From assembly GCF_030848805.1 (NCBI RefSeq), contig NC_092369.1, forward strand, positions 2,743,575-2,807,574: a stretch of 64,000 bases of DNA. The letters are read 5' to 3'. Of the stretch, positions 31,050 through 43,260 are shown piece after piece. The position numbers were made by a program, and so were the translations under genes. The DNA comes from Temnothorax longispinosus. Taxonomy: Eukaryota; Arthropoda; Insecta; Hymenoptera; Formicidae. The notes under the pieces are model-generated. The model did not search any database and had not been told where the DNA came from. It saw only the letters and a program-made list of their open reading frames with translations. Every line of letters begins with the position of its first letter. Positions within the stretch are counted from its first letter, which is position 1.

Positions 31050-31285
31050 TGTAAGATATGGGCGTTAAGATGGCTGGATTCTGGGTTTAAGAGATTACGC
31101 GCAGATCCTTTAAGAGGAATATATTTCTTACTTCACAAAAATAACTGATACCTGATACGTTCGACCGTGTCTCTCGTTGGTAGCGAACTGACTCTCGAGA
31201 GCAGCGGCGGCTCCCTCTTTAACACATCCGGCCTTAATGTAGCGTGGCAATACAAAACTTTTCAAAATAAAATACATATTCTACA
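31050..31285 (-). mobile_element. 3' LTR of the 31-36 kb Gypsy
   Basis: 236 bp, TGTAAGATATGGGCG ... ATTCTACA in plus reading, matching 36257-36492 closely. Confidence 0.9.
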
Positions 31286-31416
31286 TTCGGCCATATCTGA
31301 CTACATTGCCGTCCCGGCAAAATAACTTTTATCTTAGAATAACAGAAATGTTTTTTTGGTATATAACTAAACCTAAGTCTTACTTCCAACAGGAACTGAA
31401 CTTATGTCTAACTAGA

Positions 31417-32520
31417 CTAGGATAAGATCTTTGCATCTTTTGCTTGGCACCATGGTCTCAGATTTACGGCTTGCCAGGTACCACGGTAGGATCGCATGGT
31501 ATTCTGAAATCCTTCTACATCAGTAATGGTATACCTATCATTACCAAGCTGCTCCGCTATTTTATACAGTCTTTTAAACATGGGTTTAAGTTTCTGTGAC
31601 GCTCCTATCGTACTATCAAAGTTCTTAATTAAAACTAGATCGCCTACTAAGTACTTATGCGCTTCTTTACGTTTTCCATCAGCGTATTCTTTGTTATACG
31701 TTTGCAATCGTAGGATTCTATCAGACGCACACTCTCGAATCTTATCAATATCAGGTCGTTCTGACTCGCTTTCATTCTGTAAATATTTGCATAGACTATC
31801 CGCAGATTTCGCACGCTGTTTTATGCCAAACAATAATTGACTAGGCGTTTCCCCCATAGATTTACTTACAGAGTTATTTAATGCATACTCAGCATCGGCG
31901 ACAATTTTGTACCAGTACTGGCCCGCGGAATTGTCAGATAACTTAGCTAACATGGGAGTCAGGGTCCGATTGACCCTCTCAACCTGGCCATTAGCCTGAG
32001 GTGAACCTGTCGCGATCTTAATATGTTCAACTCCATTATTGTCATTCATAAAGTCTTTAAATTCGGAACTCGTAAAACAAGTATCTCTATCCGTAATCAT
32101 AACCCTTGGCCGCGAATAATGCTCAAAATATAATTGAAGACAATTAATTGCCTCTTTACTAGAAGTCGTTTTAGTCGGATAGAGTTTCACAAACTTGGTA
32201 AAGGAATCCACTACGACTAACAAATGTTGTTTAATCAACCGCTGTTTATCTATTGGTCCCAGATGATCAACGTGAACGGTACTAAAAGGGACATTTTCTT
32301 TCGGAATAGAATGTATAAATCCTTCGACTTTCCCGCTAACCGGAGAAAACGCGATGCACTTGAGGCAATTCTTAACATAGCAATTTACCTTTTCACGCAA
32401 CTTCGGGAACCAATAGTTTTCAAGTATCGCTTGAGCTGACTTCTCAGTACCTACATGTCCTAACTCATCGTGATATTTATACAGAACATTTCTTTCCATT
32501 CGCTCCGGAACATAAAACAA
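31417..32520 (-). CDS. Gypsy integrase
   Basis: 367 codons, uninterrupted. HHCC zinc domain (HDELGHVG and CYVKNCLKCIAF), then the catalytic core with D (TVHVDHLGP), D (MITDRDTCF) and E (SPQANGQVERVNRTL), and a C-terminal domain (YLVGDLVLIKNFDS, KLKPMFKRLYKI). All three catalytic residues are present. It is the best-preserved part of this element. The start of the true polyprotein lies upstream in another frame. Confidence 0.9.
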   Translation of the reverse strand: MFYVPERMERNVLYKYHDELGHVGTEKSAQAILENYWFPKLREKVNCYVKNCLKCIAFSPVSGKVEGFIHSIPKENVPFSTVHVDHLGPIDKQRLIKQHLLVVVDSFTKFVKLYPTKTTSSKEAINCLQLYFEHYSRPRVMITDRDTCFTSSEFKDFMNDNNGVEHIKIATGSPQANGQVERVNRTLTPMLAKLSDNSAGQYWYKIVADAEYALNNSVSKSMGETPSQLLFGIKQRAKSADSLCKYLQNESESERPDIDKIRECASDRILRLQTYNKEYADGKRKEAHKYLVGDLVLIKNFDSTIGASQKLKPMFKRLYKIAEQLGNDRYTITDVEGFQNTMRSYRGTWQAVNLRPWCQAKDAKILS

Positions 32521-32570
32521 TATTTTATTACCGTACTTACGATTCGTTTCTCATTTCATAGAACTTGTCT

Positions 32571-33374
32571 TCATTTTTCGAGCTTATTATAAATTTCTAC
32601 AATTTTGGGATCTTGTCCCTGACATATCGCAACATTCCATTTAAACGGGTTTTCCTCGATAACTCCGATGGCTCTACTAAAAGCATCTACGTGACGCATA
32701 CGCGTACCCGCACGATGTTCTAACTCATAATCATAATCGAGCAATGCAATTGCCCACCTTTCGACCCTACGATTTATATCTTTCTTTTTTAGTGTCATAG
32801 TGACAGCGTTACAATTAGTCATAATTTTGAATTTTAATCCTTGAAGATAAATTCGAAATCGTTCTAAAGCATAAATTATCGCAAGAGTCTCAAGTTCAAA
32901 ACTGTGAAGTTTCGATTCGCTTTCAGTCGTTCGCTTAGAATAATAAAATATCGGGTGCATCTTACCATCTGCTTTCTTTTGCATAAGGACTGCTCCGTAA
33001 CCTAATGAACTTGCGTCGCAATGCAATTCGATTGGGTCTTTTGGATTATACACCGCTAAGATCGGAGTGTCTGTAAGTTTAGCTTTAAGAGTATTAAATG
33101 GGTCGAACTCTTTTTCTCCGAATTGAAACGTTGCGTTGGCTTTCGTCAGATCATAAAGGGGTTTAGCAATAGTCGCAAAATGTTCTATAAATTTCCTGAA
33201 ATAGGAACAAAGTCCAATAAAACTACGAACGTCCCGTGTACTTGTAGGAATCGGAAACTTCTCGACGGCCTCAATACCCCTCCGCGTTAGCTTTACACCC
33301 TGCTTTGAAATAATATACCCCAGGTATTCTACTTCGGTCTGAAGAAAATAGCATTTGTCAATTCGCAACTCCAA
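32571..33374 (-). pseudogene. Gypsy RT thumb and RNase H
   Basis: 267 codons: VEYLGYIISKQGVKL, FIGLCSYFRKFI, then RNase H with LHCDASSLGYGAVL, FELETLAIIYALERFR and IMTNCNAVTM. The last is usually TDCNAV, so a catalytic Asp is replaced by Asn. It ends at a TGA caused by a one-base shift before the integrase frame. Confidence 0.85.
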
Positions 33375-33446
33375 TAGATTTTCGGAAAGAATCTTAAAGA
33401 CTTTTTCCAGGATCTCTAAATGCTGTTCAATAGTCTCAGTCGCTAT

Positions 33447-34223
33447 TTATATATCGTCTATGTAGATTGCTATACAGAAATAATGACTGAGCTCTGATAA
33501 AATTATATATATAAAGCGCTGAAATTTCGGTGGTCCCGTTTTTAACCCGAAAGGCATTCTTACCCACTCGAACTGGCCTAATGGAGTAACAAACGACGTG
33601 TATTTAATTGATTCTTCCTCAACCGGGATATGGTGGAACCCATTTTTCAGATCCAAAACTGTAAAATATTTTTTATTCCTCGCGATTACTATTTGATCCT
33701 CGATGATAGGAAGAGGAAAATTATCTCGCGCTAAAACTTTATTAAGAAACCTGTAATCCACACACATACGTAATTGTCCGTTTTTCTTTTCTACTAAAAC
33801 TATAGGCAAGGTAAACTCAGAATCACTAGGTCGTATATACCTTTTCTCTAATAATTCCTTTAGAATTACCCGAAGTTTTTCTGTTTTATCATAAGAAAGT
33901 CTGCGTGGCGTGCAATAAAACGGCTGCGGATTATTCAATCGTAATTTCAATTCATCTTTTATTTTTGGCTCTGAAGGCCTCGGATATTCTACGTATAACT
34001 TCCGAAAAATTTGTTTTAGCTCAACTTCCGTTTCGTAAGGTATTTCAGGGTTTATCTGTAATTCATCAACGGGATCATCTGCGACTTTAATTGCGTTAAT
34101 ATCATTTTCCCGCCAAGCATTTTCGTTCATCGGCAACGTTAATCTAATACCGAATTTATGCAATACATCTCTACCTAATAAAGCTGGTGTTACTGACGTA
34201 TCTTCTGACGCAACACGCAACAT
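33447..34223 (-). pseudogene. Gypsy reverse transcriptase
   Basis: 258 codons with LPIVLVEKKNGQLRMCVDYR, FTVLDLKNGFHHIPV and MPFGLKTGPPKFQRF. The catalytic YIDDI stands right at the end, followed by an in-frame TAA at 33447-33449. The frame continues downstream (ETIEQHLEILEKV), so this is a nonsense mutation in an otherwise readable domain. Motifs are those of Ty3/Gypsy elements, except PPKFQRF where APATFQR-like is usual. Confidence 0.85.
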
Positions 34224-34710
34224 TCATTCTAACATTTTCCTTAGCAACGTCATCAATAGAAACCGTCATGTAAACTTTACCTAAAAACTCTAATGGCACC
34301 TTTTTACACCCACAGTATTTGCGATCTGATGCATCTAATGGAAGAAGTCCCTGCTTATCGATAAACCGTTCCTTAACAAAACTAATTGGGCTACCTGTAT
34401 CAAGCAGCGTATCTAAGCACAATACTCGCCATAAACTAGAGTCTTTTATTTCATATGTCACAATCTTCCTATGCTCGACATCGGTTTCCTCCTCTGGGTC
34501 CTCGTACACATTGGCGACCGGTGACTTCTCTTTTACTTTCTTCGGTTCCTTACTCGGACAATCCTTCGCCAAGTGCTTCGTATTGCCGCAATTGTAGCAA
34601 GATCCACGTTCTCTCTTTGGTTTCGTACAGTCTTTCGAAATGTGTCCTAATTTGTTATAATTGTAACATTTCATCGATCGTCCACTGATCTCTTCTTTCC
34701 TGGCTGTCAT
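34171..34710 (-). pseudogene. Gypsy nucleocapsid and protease
   Basis: Two CCHC-type knuckles (CYNYNKLGHISKDC, with Tyr where the second Cys is expected, and CYNCGNTKHLAKDC with Lys at the usual Gly). An aspartic protease follows, with LLDTGSPISFV near residue 103. It overlaps the reverse-transcriptase frame in a different register (34171-34223), so one frame shift lies here. The first knuckle lacks one zinc ligand. Confidence 0.8.
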
Positions 34711-34995
34711 CTGTACCTTGGCTTCAGATTTCGTTTTTTCGACTGAAATCTTATCTGCACTTGATTTCTCCCCTTATGGCAAGTCCTTTTTAACACGATG
34801 CAAAAGGGAGATCTTACGGAACCCGTTCAGCAAATCTTTCACTGATTCAAAGTTCTGCATACGTGCCTGATTCCGTAACGTTTGATCAGGTATTCCTTCC
34901 GTTAAGTAGTCCAATAAGTCATCTTCTTCAATTAGCACTAAATTACCCAAAATAAGTTTTTCGTGATAATAATTATTGAACGATTCATTCGGCTG

Positions 34996-35688
34996 CTACA
35001 CTCGCGATTCGAACTTTTTAAGACGATCCACTTTACTTGGTCTTTGGTCGAATCCGTCTTTCATTGCCGAAAGCAATGCATCCAACGTCATCTCCGTATA
35101 CTCTGATTTTGAGCGAAACCATCGATCCGCTTTTCCTTTAAGTTTGGAGCTGATAATTATCTTCATAATAGCATCATTGACCGCAAAAAGCCTCTTAACT
35201 AATCGGACTTGCTTCTCCCAATCTTCAAAATAGCGATTTGCTCCGTCGAATTCGCCCAGCAAATCTCCTATACCTTTGACATCTGCACGCAGTTGTGGTG
35301 GCGCTGGTGCTTCCGCTCGCTGTACATTATTCACTGGCCTTACCTCTGGTTGCTGGAGATATCCTCGATTCTCTGGATTTGCTGCAATTGCCAACTCGAG
35401 CTCTCGTCGAGCTAACTCCGTTTCCAGTTGTGCTACGTCTCGTTCTCGTCTCATAACCCCCAATTCTTGACGTAATAATTCCGCTCTGTCACGTTCCAAT
35501 TGAAGTTGAGCGTCTCTTCTTTCTTCTTCGTCACCCGTAAGGTCGTCCGCGTTCATCCACGTCCCGTCAGGATTCGCTTCTATCAAGCGATTTATTAAGT
35601 CAGCCTTCACTCCTGCAGTCGACAGGTTACGTTCTCTCAGTTTTTCCTTAAGCTGAGACGTCTTAAACCGACTCGCTGCCTCCTCCAT
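34996..35688 (-). pseudogene. gag: Gypsy gag N-terminal part
   Basis: 230 codons, starting with a SAP-like region (LKEKLRERNLSTAGVKADLI, residues 14-33), then a charged helical stretch of Arg/Glu-rich coiled coil (residues about 55-100) and capsid-like sequence (LLGEFDGANRYFEDWEKQV). It is cut by a stop at 34996. The frame continues after it toward 34780, where a second stop lies. In a live element it would reach the zinc knuckles at 34620-34690 without interruption. Confidence 0.8.
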
Positions 35689-36256
35689 CGTACCGTTTCT
35701 ATTTTCCTTATATTACTTCGTAATCACCGTACGAAACTGTCAATCGCGCACTCACGATCAACACCGTAACGTAACCTGAAGTCTCAGCTGTCACAACAAC
35801 TGTTTCACACCACAGAGTTACCTATCTCTCACTCCTCTGGCAACACGCTTCCGATATTACCGACCCGTGACTTATCACCGGAAAAGCTCTGCAGATATTT
35901 CGCGCTGCACAAAAGTTCTCGAACGGCGTCGTCGCTGCACGAAAGTTCTCGAACGACGTCTTCGTCCTCGCACACACGCACTCAAAATGGCGGGCAATAA
36001 CCGCCAATGGCTTTTGACACACGAAGAGCCCCTTCAGTCAATGTCTTTCGTCCACAGGATCGACAGACCCTGATTAATCATAAATTCGGCTCACTTCGAC
36101 ACGATGCTAGCACACAGCCCATAAATACATCTGCCGATTGTACTACCACGCAGTGCTCGGACGACGTCTTCGTTCTCGCACACGCACTGCCGTTACACGT
36201 AATTCGTTCCTCTTGCGTAATTCCCGTGCAATCTCTCGTGAATCCCACTTCTGATT

Positions 36257-36492
36257 TGTAGGATATGGGCGTTAGGATGGCTGGATTCTGGGTTTAAGAG
36301 ATTACGCGCGGATGCTTTAAAAGGAATATATTTCTTACTTCACAAAAATGACTGATACCTGATACGTTCGACCGTGTCTCTCGTTGGTAGCGAACTGACT
36401 CTCGAGAGCAGCGGCGGCTCCCTTTTTAACACATCCGGCCTTAATGTAGCGCGGCAATACAAAACTTTTCAAAATAAAATACATATTCTACA
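36257..36492 (-). mobile_element. 5' LTR of the 31-36 kb Gypsy
   Basis: 236 bp, TGTAGGATATGGGCG ... ATTCTACA in plus reading. Confidence 0.9.
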
Positions 36493-37207
36493 TTATATAT
36501 ATATATATATATACACCGGGTGTCTCAGACCACCGTATCACCCGATTTATTCGCAAACGCAACATTTTAGAGAAAAATGTTTTAGACCAAAGTTATATGG
36601 TTTCAAGGGGTACATAAGATGGTGTCATTAGTTTCACCTTAAATAGTTGCTTGAAGGTCACGTAAAGGTCACCTTCAATTTTTTAAATAAAATCACCTAC
36701 TTTTTATTGCATATTCTTGTAGTTTATCTCGAGGGTTTTCCAAAACACTATAAGAAAGTATTTTTTCATTAAGAACTTTTGGAATTATAAGGCTTGAAAG
36801 TTCTAGTATTTTGACATAAAATACAAAATATCTTGTAAAACATCAAGTTTTCGGTAATGTTACCTTAATAATTTTATGCACAGAATAATGAGACGAATCA
36901 ATTGGTATAAAAAAAGCATAGTTCCTTTAAGAAAAAATATGTAATTTGCAACACGCATCTGCATACTTTTTCTTAAAAGCAACTATGTCTTTTTTTCATG
37001 TCTCGAGATAAGCTACAAGAATATGGTTTACGTTTTTTGAAATGTACAGTCCTGGAATATAACGCATATATATGTAATCAGATTCAAAAAACTGTCCCGA
37101 AAATTGCCGTAGGACATGAATTTTTTCCAGGACAGTCCTGGAAACTGCCAAATGTCCCGGAATATACCAATATCAAAAATAAAAGTCCCGGAACATACTT
37201 CCGGACC

Positions 37208-37254
<47 letters not shown>

Positions 37255-38577
37255 GTTTGAAGTTGAAAGAGAGAGAGAGAGAGATTGTGTTGTTCTTTTT
37301 TGCGGCCATCTGTGGCGGTTGTAATACAATAGGTCGGGCCGCGCATTCTACATAGTTCGCGGAAAAAGCGCGCGAGCGGCGCCGACAACGTTGCGTCCCA
37401 GGCGGCGAGGCACGTGTTTACCGCGCATGCTTGAGCATGTTGGGAGGGGCGCGCAGCCCGAGCGAACGAGCATTCGTTACCCAGATCTCGTGCACGATAC
37501 ATCGTGCGTTGTAGCTAAGTTCGATATATAATTGCGTCATCCTTTGAGCATCGTGTCGTTAAGTTGTGAGGTAGCTGAGATCTGCCTCGCCGTGTGTCGT
37601 AGTAACATAATTACTTCTAATATCTCAATCAACGAAAGATACGGGAAACTACAATCGTCACCGAGAGGAATCCAGGGATATGCGTCCCGGCGAGCCATGC
37701 CGGCACGTGGAACGAAGAAAGGCAGCCATTTGCTGCAACGTTCGAGAGAGCCTTTTCGACAGGAATCACGAGCCCTTTCGAAGTCTTGGATAAACGAGAG
37801 AGATAATCAATCCTCTCAGAGATCACGAGAGCAAGTAAGAGGAAAACTTCCTCGCCTTTTGAAAAGATATTAAAGTTCATTTCGAGTCAAATTATAATAC
37901 TGAGCTCAGTTTAAAGTAAAGTAAATTATTAATCGTTCGGTTGCAACCATTTTCGTGACAAGTAAAAAACTTTATTTCTTCTTTGTGCGATTGTTTCTTT
38001 CTCATTGATTAGACAATATCTCTTATAGTTTATTACGTTAATTTGCGAACATTGTGTACTTTTATTTGTATTACATATGAAATGAGAATACGTTCATTGC
38101 GGATTATATTGGTCGTTTCTTGCGTTGTGATAAAACTATCGAGTGACTAATTCCGTGCGTTACTATAAAAGTTACTTCTCAATGACTTGATAATTATTCT
38201 ACTAAGTATTTTGCGAATTATTATGTTCATACTAAAGTGAATTAATGTGTCAATCGAAAACCAAAGGCCTATGAATATGAGAAATTGAGAAATTCTTATA
38301 CTTTATTTTCTTTTACTGAATACATGATTTTGCTGAAAATGAGTTATTCGTTCGAGAACAAACTGTCTATATATGGTAGATCGTAAAAGGCCAATGAAAA
38401 TTAATTATTATTAAGAATTCAAAGATTGATACATTATTTCAGTTACTATTTCAATTATGTTTGAAGTGAATTTTATATTCTAATTGATTTGTTTGACTAA
38501 TTGAACAGTCCTTTCTTGATATTACGTGATCTGTTTTATTTTGACTACGTCAATAGAAATTATGAGCTTACATATTA
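36493..38577. other. Non-coding with TA/GA tracts and a CpG-rich island
   Basis: 36493-37010: AT-rich, with a small inverted repeat around 36915-36995 (CATAGTTCCTTTAAG...). 37208-37245 is (TA)n and 37267-37283 is (GA)n. 37310-37860 is CpG-rich with no coding signature. CAAGTAAGAGG at 37834 would fit a splice donor, so an untranslated first exon is possible but unproven. 37870-38577 is plain AT-rich. Confidence 0.4.
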
Positions 38578-38581
38578 TTAA

Positions 38582-39472
38582 ACCTTCGCCCGTAAACTAT
38601 AATTTGACTGGCATCGTCCGTAATCTGGGTCGCAAATGTCCTGTCGTTATTTTGACCTAGTAAATAATGTTCAAAAAATCTGAAAAAATTCTGTAATACT
38701 TGTATACTATCCTATTTTATAATCCCAAAGTTTATTTAGCGATTCATTATAAAATAAATTGTTTATAAATAATTCTTTATGCAAAAAATTGATAAAAATC
38801 CATTTTTATTAAAAAAATCATATCTCATTGAATTTTAAATCAAAATAAAAAATTCCAACGAAATTTTATAGTTAAATATGTGTACTTTCAAGAAAAAAAT
38901 TCTGTATATGGGTCATTTTTAAAAAGTATAATTATTCTGAGGATTGAAAATGGCGTTTTTCGGGTTAAAGAAAAATAAGACTTTTAGCGTAATTTTTACA
39001 TTATTTTATTAAAAAATCATATAAAATCGTCTTTCTCGTAAATAATATCTGATATTTGTTGCTTGATCATCCATTGTACTCTGAAAGTACATGTAATTTC
39101 TTTTTACACGTGTTTTCATCCACTCACATTTTGAGGTTATATACATATATAATATACACAATCATAAAAAAATATCACTTATATAAGTTAAAAATAACTG
39201 TAGTAATATGAAAATGACGTTAAATTAATTTTACTTCCTTGCACGAAAGTCTGGCACTGTCCGTAATCAGGGTCAATATTGGCACTGGACGCACTTTGAC
39301 TCGCTGCTGGTCAAGCACACACTGGCGAATTCCAACGAAACTTTGGGCATGAGTTCTCCCCACTACCTACTTTTTTTACGAGGAAAAGCAAGCCCCCCCC
39401 CTTTTCATTTCGGCGGTATTCTATTTTGAATTTCGGCTTGTGCCATTTACGACCCAGATTACGGGCGAAGGG
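38582..39472. mobile_element. piggyBac-type non-autonomous element, TTAA-flanked
   Basis: TTAA at 38578-38581 and 39473-39476. Termini are ACCTTCGCCCGTAA and (complement) CCCTTCGCCCGTAATCTGGG, with subterminal repeats of GTCCGTAATCWGGGTC. The 891-bp interior is AT-rich with no transposase. TTAA target and CCCTT-type ends are characteristic of piggyBac derivatives. Confidence 0.8.
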
Positions 39473-39476
39473 TTAA

Positions 39477-40558
39477 TATGTCCTTGATAATAAACCTGAT
39501 TACATAACAAAGAAATGCATCAGTGAGTACAATTATATTTTGTCATAAATAAAAGGAAAGGACTGTACTATAATAACTATTGATTTGTTTCTTTTATGTG
39601 TTTTATACATTTATTGTATTTCTATTGTATTTTATATAATCTATGTAATAATTTGTTCACGAATACTGGGAAGGTTTTCGGGCAGTTTCCCTTCTCCTAT
39701 GCAACAAATGTTGGTATTCTTTGGTATTCTGCCCAATCTAGCCATTTTAAATTACATAAATTACTAAACGCAATCTCTCTCTCAATAAACGGATTCTTTA
39801 TTATTTGTTCCTTCCTCATCTAATTCTAGAGTTCAGGCTTGTGCGCGAGCTTGTGCAAACAATATACATATATGTACATATGGGGTATTCCATGGTATCT
39901 CAACTTTTTTTTTCACTTGCATTCACCGATTTCTTTTGTTTTGCAGTATGTTATTGTACTAAATAATAGGTTTCTTCTCAATTTTTTTCAAAATTTTATG
40001 GACGTTATTTCAGTAGATATCAACAGTTGAAGTTTGAGTTTTTTTTCAAGAATTGATATTTTCGGAAATTTTTAACTTAAAAAGTTCTTCTATGTAAAAA
40101 AAAATTGTATACATAAAAAATGTTGGATTTTTCTTGTATTTTTAGCTGTTAATTTCCATTTTTTACCATATTAATTTTTACTATTTTTTTCATGAAAAAC
40201 GAATAAAAAATTAATTATCTCAAAAGTGCCATGCTCAATTGAACTAGTTTTTTTTCTTTAAATACATTCAGTCGTGTGTAATAACGTGCTAAAATTTCAA
40301 AATGCCAGGACTAATAGAAAAAAAGAAAAATTTTTTTCTTACGGATTTTTATATAATCCAGTAAAAATGTTCAGTAGTCAGTTATTTTTCTAGAACGAAC
40401 ATTTTGCAATCTATCTTCGACAAAAATTAAAAAATTCATGATCAACCAAAAAAAATTTTTCAAATTTTGCTTACATAGCAACAAACTAAAGAAAAAGGGT
40501 CTGAAAAATCGGTTGCATCATGAAAAGTTAAATCATAAATAAGGACCCCCAAAAGTTC
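39477..40558. other. AT-rich non-coding stretch
   Basis: No gene or distinct repeat recognised. Long T- and A-rich runs; short frames lack family resemblance. Confidence 0.45.
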
Positions 40559-41052
40559 AATAAATGAGAAGTCAGGGCAGTAAGGGTCAGACGCTGATCC
40601 TGGGGCGTAAATTCAATAGAATTTATTATTTCTCTTCACATTCCAAACAGTGTTCGATACGTTTCGGCTCAGTTTTGAGCCATCTTCAGCCGTTGCAATA
40701 ATTAGAGCGTTCTCACTTCCCTATGGCGAGTTTCATGATTCAACGGTTAGAAACACAGACTAAAAGATCCATATCTGTAAATATGTTAGGATAAAGTAAC
40801 AATTTTGAAAAAGAATCTTATGAAACTCACCAATCGGTCTGAGAGCCAGGGAATACAGAGTAATATACAGTTTAAAAAGTAAACGACGAAACTAAACGAT
40901 CCCATCGGCACAGCAATCAACAATGATGTGAGTCAAAACTGAGCCGAAACTTATCGAACACTGTTTGGAATGTGAAGAAAAATAATAAATTCTATTGAAT
41001 TTACGCCCCAGGATCAGCGTCTGACCCTTACTGCCTTGACTTCTCATTTATT
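40559..41052. mobile_element. 494-bp inverted-repeat element with CTGAAGA...GAAACG motif
   Basis: AATAAATGAGAAGTCAGGGC at the left is mirrored at the right (to 41052), with arms of about 120 bp including GGATCAGCGTCTGACCCTTA. On the minus strand 40660-40689 holds the 30-nt hairpin motif shared with 43861-43890 and 44185-44214. No coding content. Confidence 0.75.
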
Positions 41053-41244
41053 CATCATGAAAAGTACTTTTTGTAGTTCTCATTGTCAGATAATGTGTAA
41101 TTTTGGGGGGATTTTTAATTCTAATTTAAATGACGGATAAAAATCACTGGCGCAACATAAAAAAAAATGACGAAATCGAAGGTTTTCGGGATGCAAGTCT
41201 TGGAGTTTGACGGCGTGTGCAAGCTAAATGACTGACTTGACGAT

Positions 41245-42882
41245 ACCCAAGCATCATTTTTCGGTTAACTTTCCGACTAAGGACTACTTTTCTACTAATC
41301 ACAACGTTGTAAGCGGTCCAAGAAAGTTATAAAATGTAACTTATAATTACTAACGTTTTTTGGACGTTGTCTTAACATTAAAATTACAACGTGCTTTTTT
41401 TATCACTTTCCCAACGTCAAATTTGAAACAGTTTAAGTCCTATTACCCGACGTTAAGATATTTAACGTTCGCCTGACGTTATACTCTGCACCACACTTTT
41501 CGAGCGACTTCAATACGTAATTCCCAACGTAAACCAACGTTTTGTTATCAAACGTTGTAAAACGCTAACGTTGTGAAACGTCGCCTGTGGTCATTTCTGA
41601 CTGACGTTAAGAAATCGCGAGAAATGGTAACAAATTTTGCCTAAAAGAATATAGAGCAGATAGCAGATTACTGCTGCGTCAAGCGGGCATCGCCGACGGC
41701 AATTCGCGGCGTCGTGCGTGAGCTACGAGGACTATGCGACGAATGTTGACGATCCACGGCCGAACCGGTCCATCTCATCTCACGCGGTTATCGTCGCTCG
41801 GCTGCACGGCTGCCATAACCATGCTCTAGATCACCATAGATGGTATTGCATAGGTCGGATTTGGTTAAGATATACGACTCATTCGCAAATCTAGTATAGA
41901 ACTAATCTAGTATAGAACTAATTTTCAACTAATCGGTACTTTATCGACATGTTAAGTCAGTTTGGCGACCTTGTTAAGACTTTTAGTCAATATAGGTACA
42001 ATTTTGCCTACAGTGGTATACTATTAGTTTGCAAAAGTCTGAAAAAGTTCATTATTTTATACGAGAAGACAAATCTTAGTAGAATTTATCGCACCTTTTA
42101 CTACGTAAAGTTTGATATAGTGTGGAACGCTGACTTCGCCATTTTCATTCCTCAAAGAGGAAGGCAAATAATCCGCCATTTTCCAGTATATTTAGATTTA
42201 TATTTTTTAACGCACTTTATTAACAATTTAAAGCATTTATATAATATCTGTTGTTAAGGTTTTGACAACATATTTATCTTAAAAGTAATTTTGATGAAAA
42301 AAAAATTAAAATCTACACTTTGAAAATTTTAGTTATTTATTAGAATATTTAGTAAATTGGAATATTTTAGAAGGGATTCGTCTAATTTCGACCTATCATT
42401 TCCACATTTATCAATAAAGTGAGTTTTGTTATACATTTTCAGTGCTGGGTTCGTGTATTTATGGCAAAATTACAATAGTATCAAAGACTGCGCAAACTAT
42501 ATTTTTCCTACAGAGCCATTTTATTTGTGCCAAATTGATAAGTACGTATTATGATACATTTATTACACCAATGCCGTCATATGGTTTGAATGGAAGCACG
42601 AAAACTACACCTAAAATGTACGTTGTGACAAAATAACCTCAGGTCTAGCAGAGTGTACAAAATCAAAGTTTACAAAAATTACTTATACCAACGTTAAAAC
42701 TGGTGGAAAAAATGTAACCTCAATTTAACTTATATAAGTCGGATCCCAACGTTGGTACAACCTAAATTTGATTCCCCAAATTAGTGCAAAAGAGGGTTGA
42801 AACGACGTAGCGAAAACGTTGGATACCAACGTTAAGTGTGTTTATCTTAACGTCGGGCGGATGTCAAAATGCTGCTTGGGTA
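41245..42882. mobile_element. Non-autonomous DNA element with ACCCAAGCA ends
   Basis: TACCCAAGCATCATTTTT at about 41247 and, in complement at 42865-42882, TTACCCAAGCAGCATTTTG. Both subterminal regions are rich in AACGTT/ACGTTG repeats (41290-41600 and 42680-42860). Short frames in the interior (e.g. 41949-42257) are unrecognised. A GC-rich patch at 41660-41830 may be a further insertion. Confidence 0.55.
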
Positions 42883-42889
42883 AATGTTG

Positions 42890-43260
42890 TTCAAATCATT
42901 ATTGTAGATAATTTTATGCTCTACAAAAAAGGTATGTATAGTTAGTTACCCTATCTTACTTAGTTTTCGAGATATTTGAGAAAAAATAAAAAAATCGCGT
43001 TTTTTGTTGATAATATTGTTAATAACTTTTTATCCCCCATTAATTTTGCGAAGAAAATTAAATCTCACTTATAGCACCTTAAATCAAAGCGATTCATGGT
43101 GGTTGCGACCTGGGAAGATTAATTGGAAGGTTTAATGTCTAATATGACTGGCCTAATCGTATTGTCTAAAATCCTAATTAATAATATGTTATTATTTGAT
43201 TCGGGCGCGGCTATCTTCAGATAGGAAAGCATTTATGACGCCATGCATATGTATATGTGT
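42890..43260. other. AT-rich non-coding stretch
   Basis: No gene seen; AT-rich with phrases like TTTTCGAGATATTTGAGAAAAAA that resemble dispersed insect repeats. Confidence 0.4.

Larger units (their letters stand above)
31050..36492 (-). mobile_element. Gypsy retrotransposon with 236-bp LTRs
   Basis: The LTR copies (31050-31285 and 36257-36492) are the same length and differ at about ten positions by eye. Minus-strand coding order is gag (SAP-like start), zinc knuckles and protease, reverse transcriptase, RNase H and integrase, the Ty3/Gypsy order. Next to the 5' LTR the minus strand reads TCAGAAGTGGGATT, resembling a tRNA-Leu-type primer-binding site a couple of bases in from the LTR. It lies in TA-rich sequence, so the target duplication is not clean. 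Several stops and frame shifts indicate decay. Confidence 0.9.

Noticed and set aside
31041..36500. Clean target-site duplication for the second Gypsy
   Set aside because: Flanks are both (TA)-rich but not identical (CATAT versus TTATA), so no duplication can be claimed.
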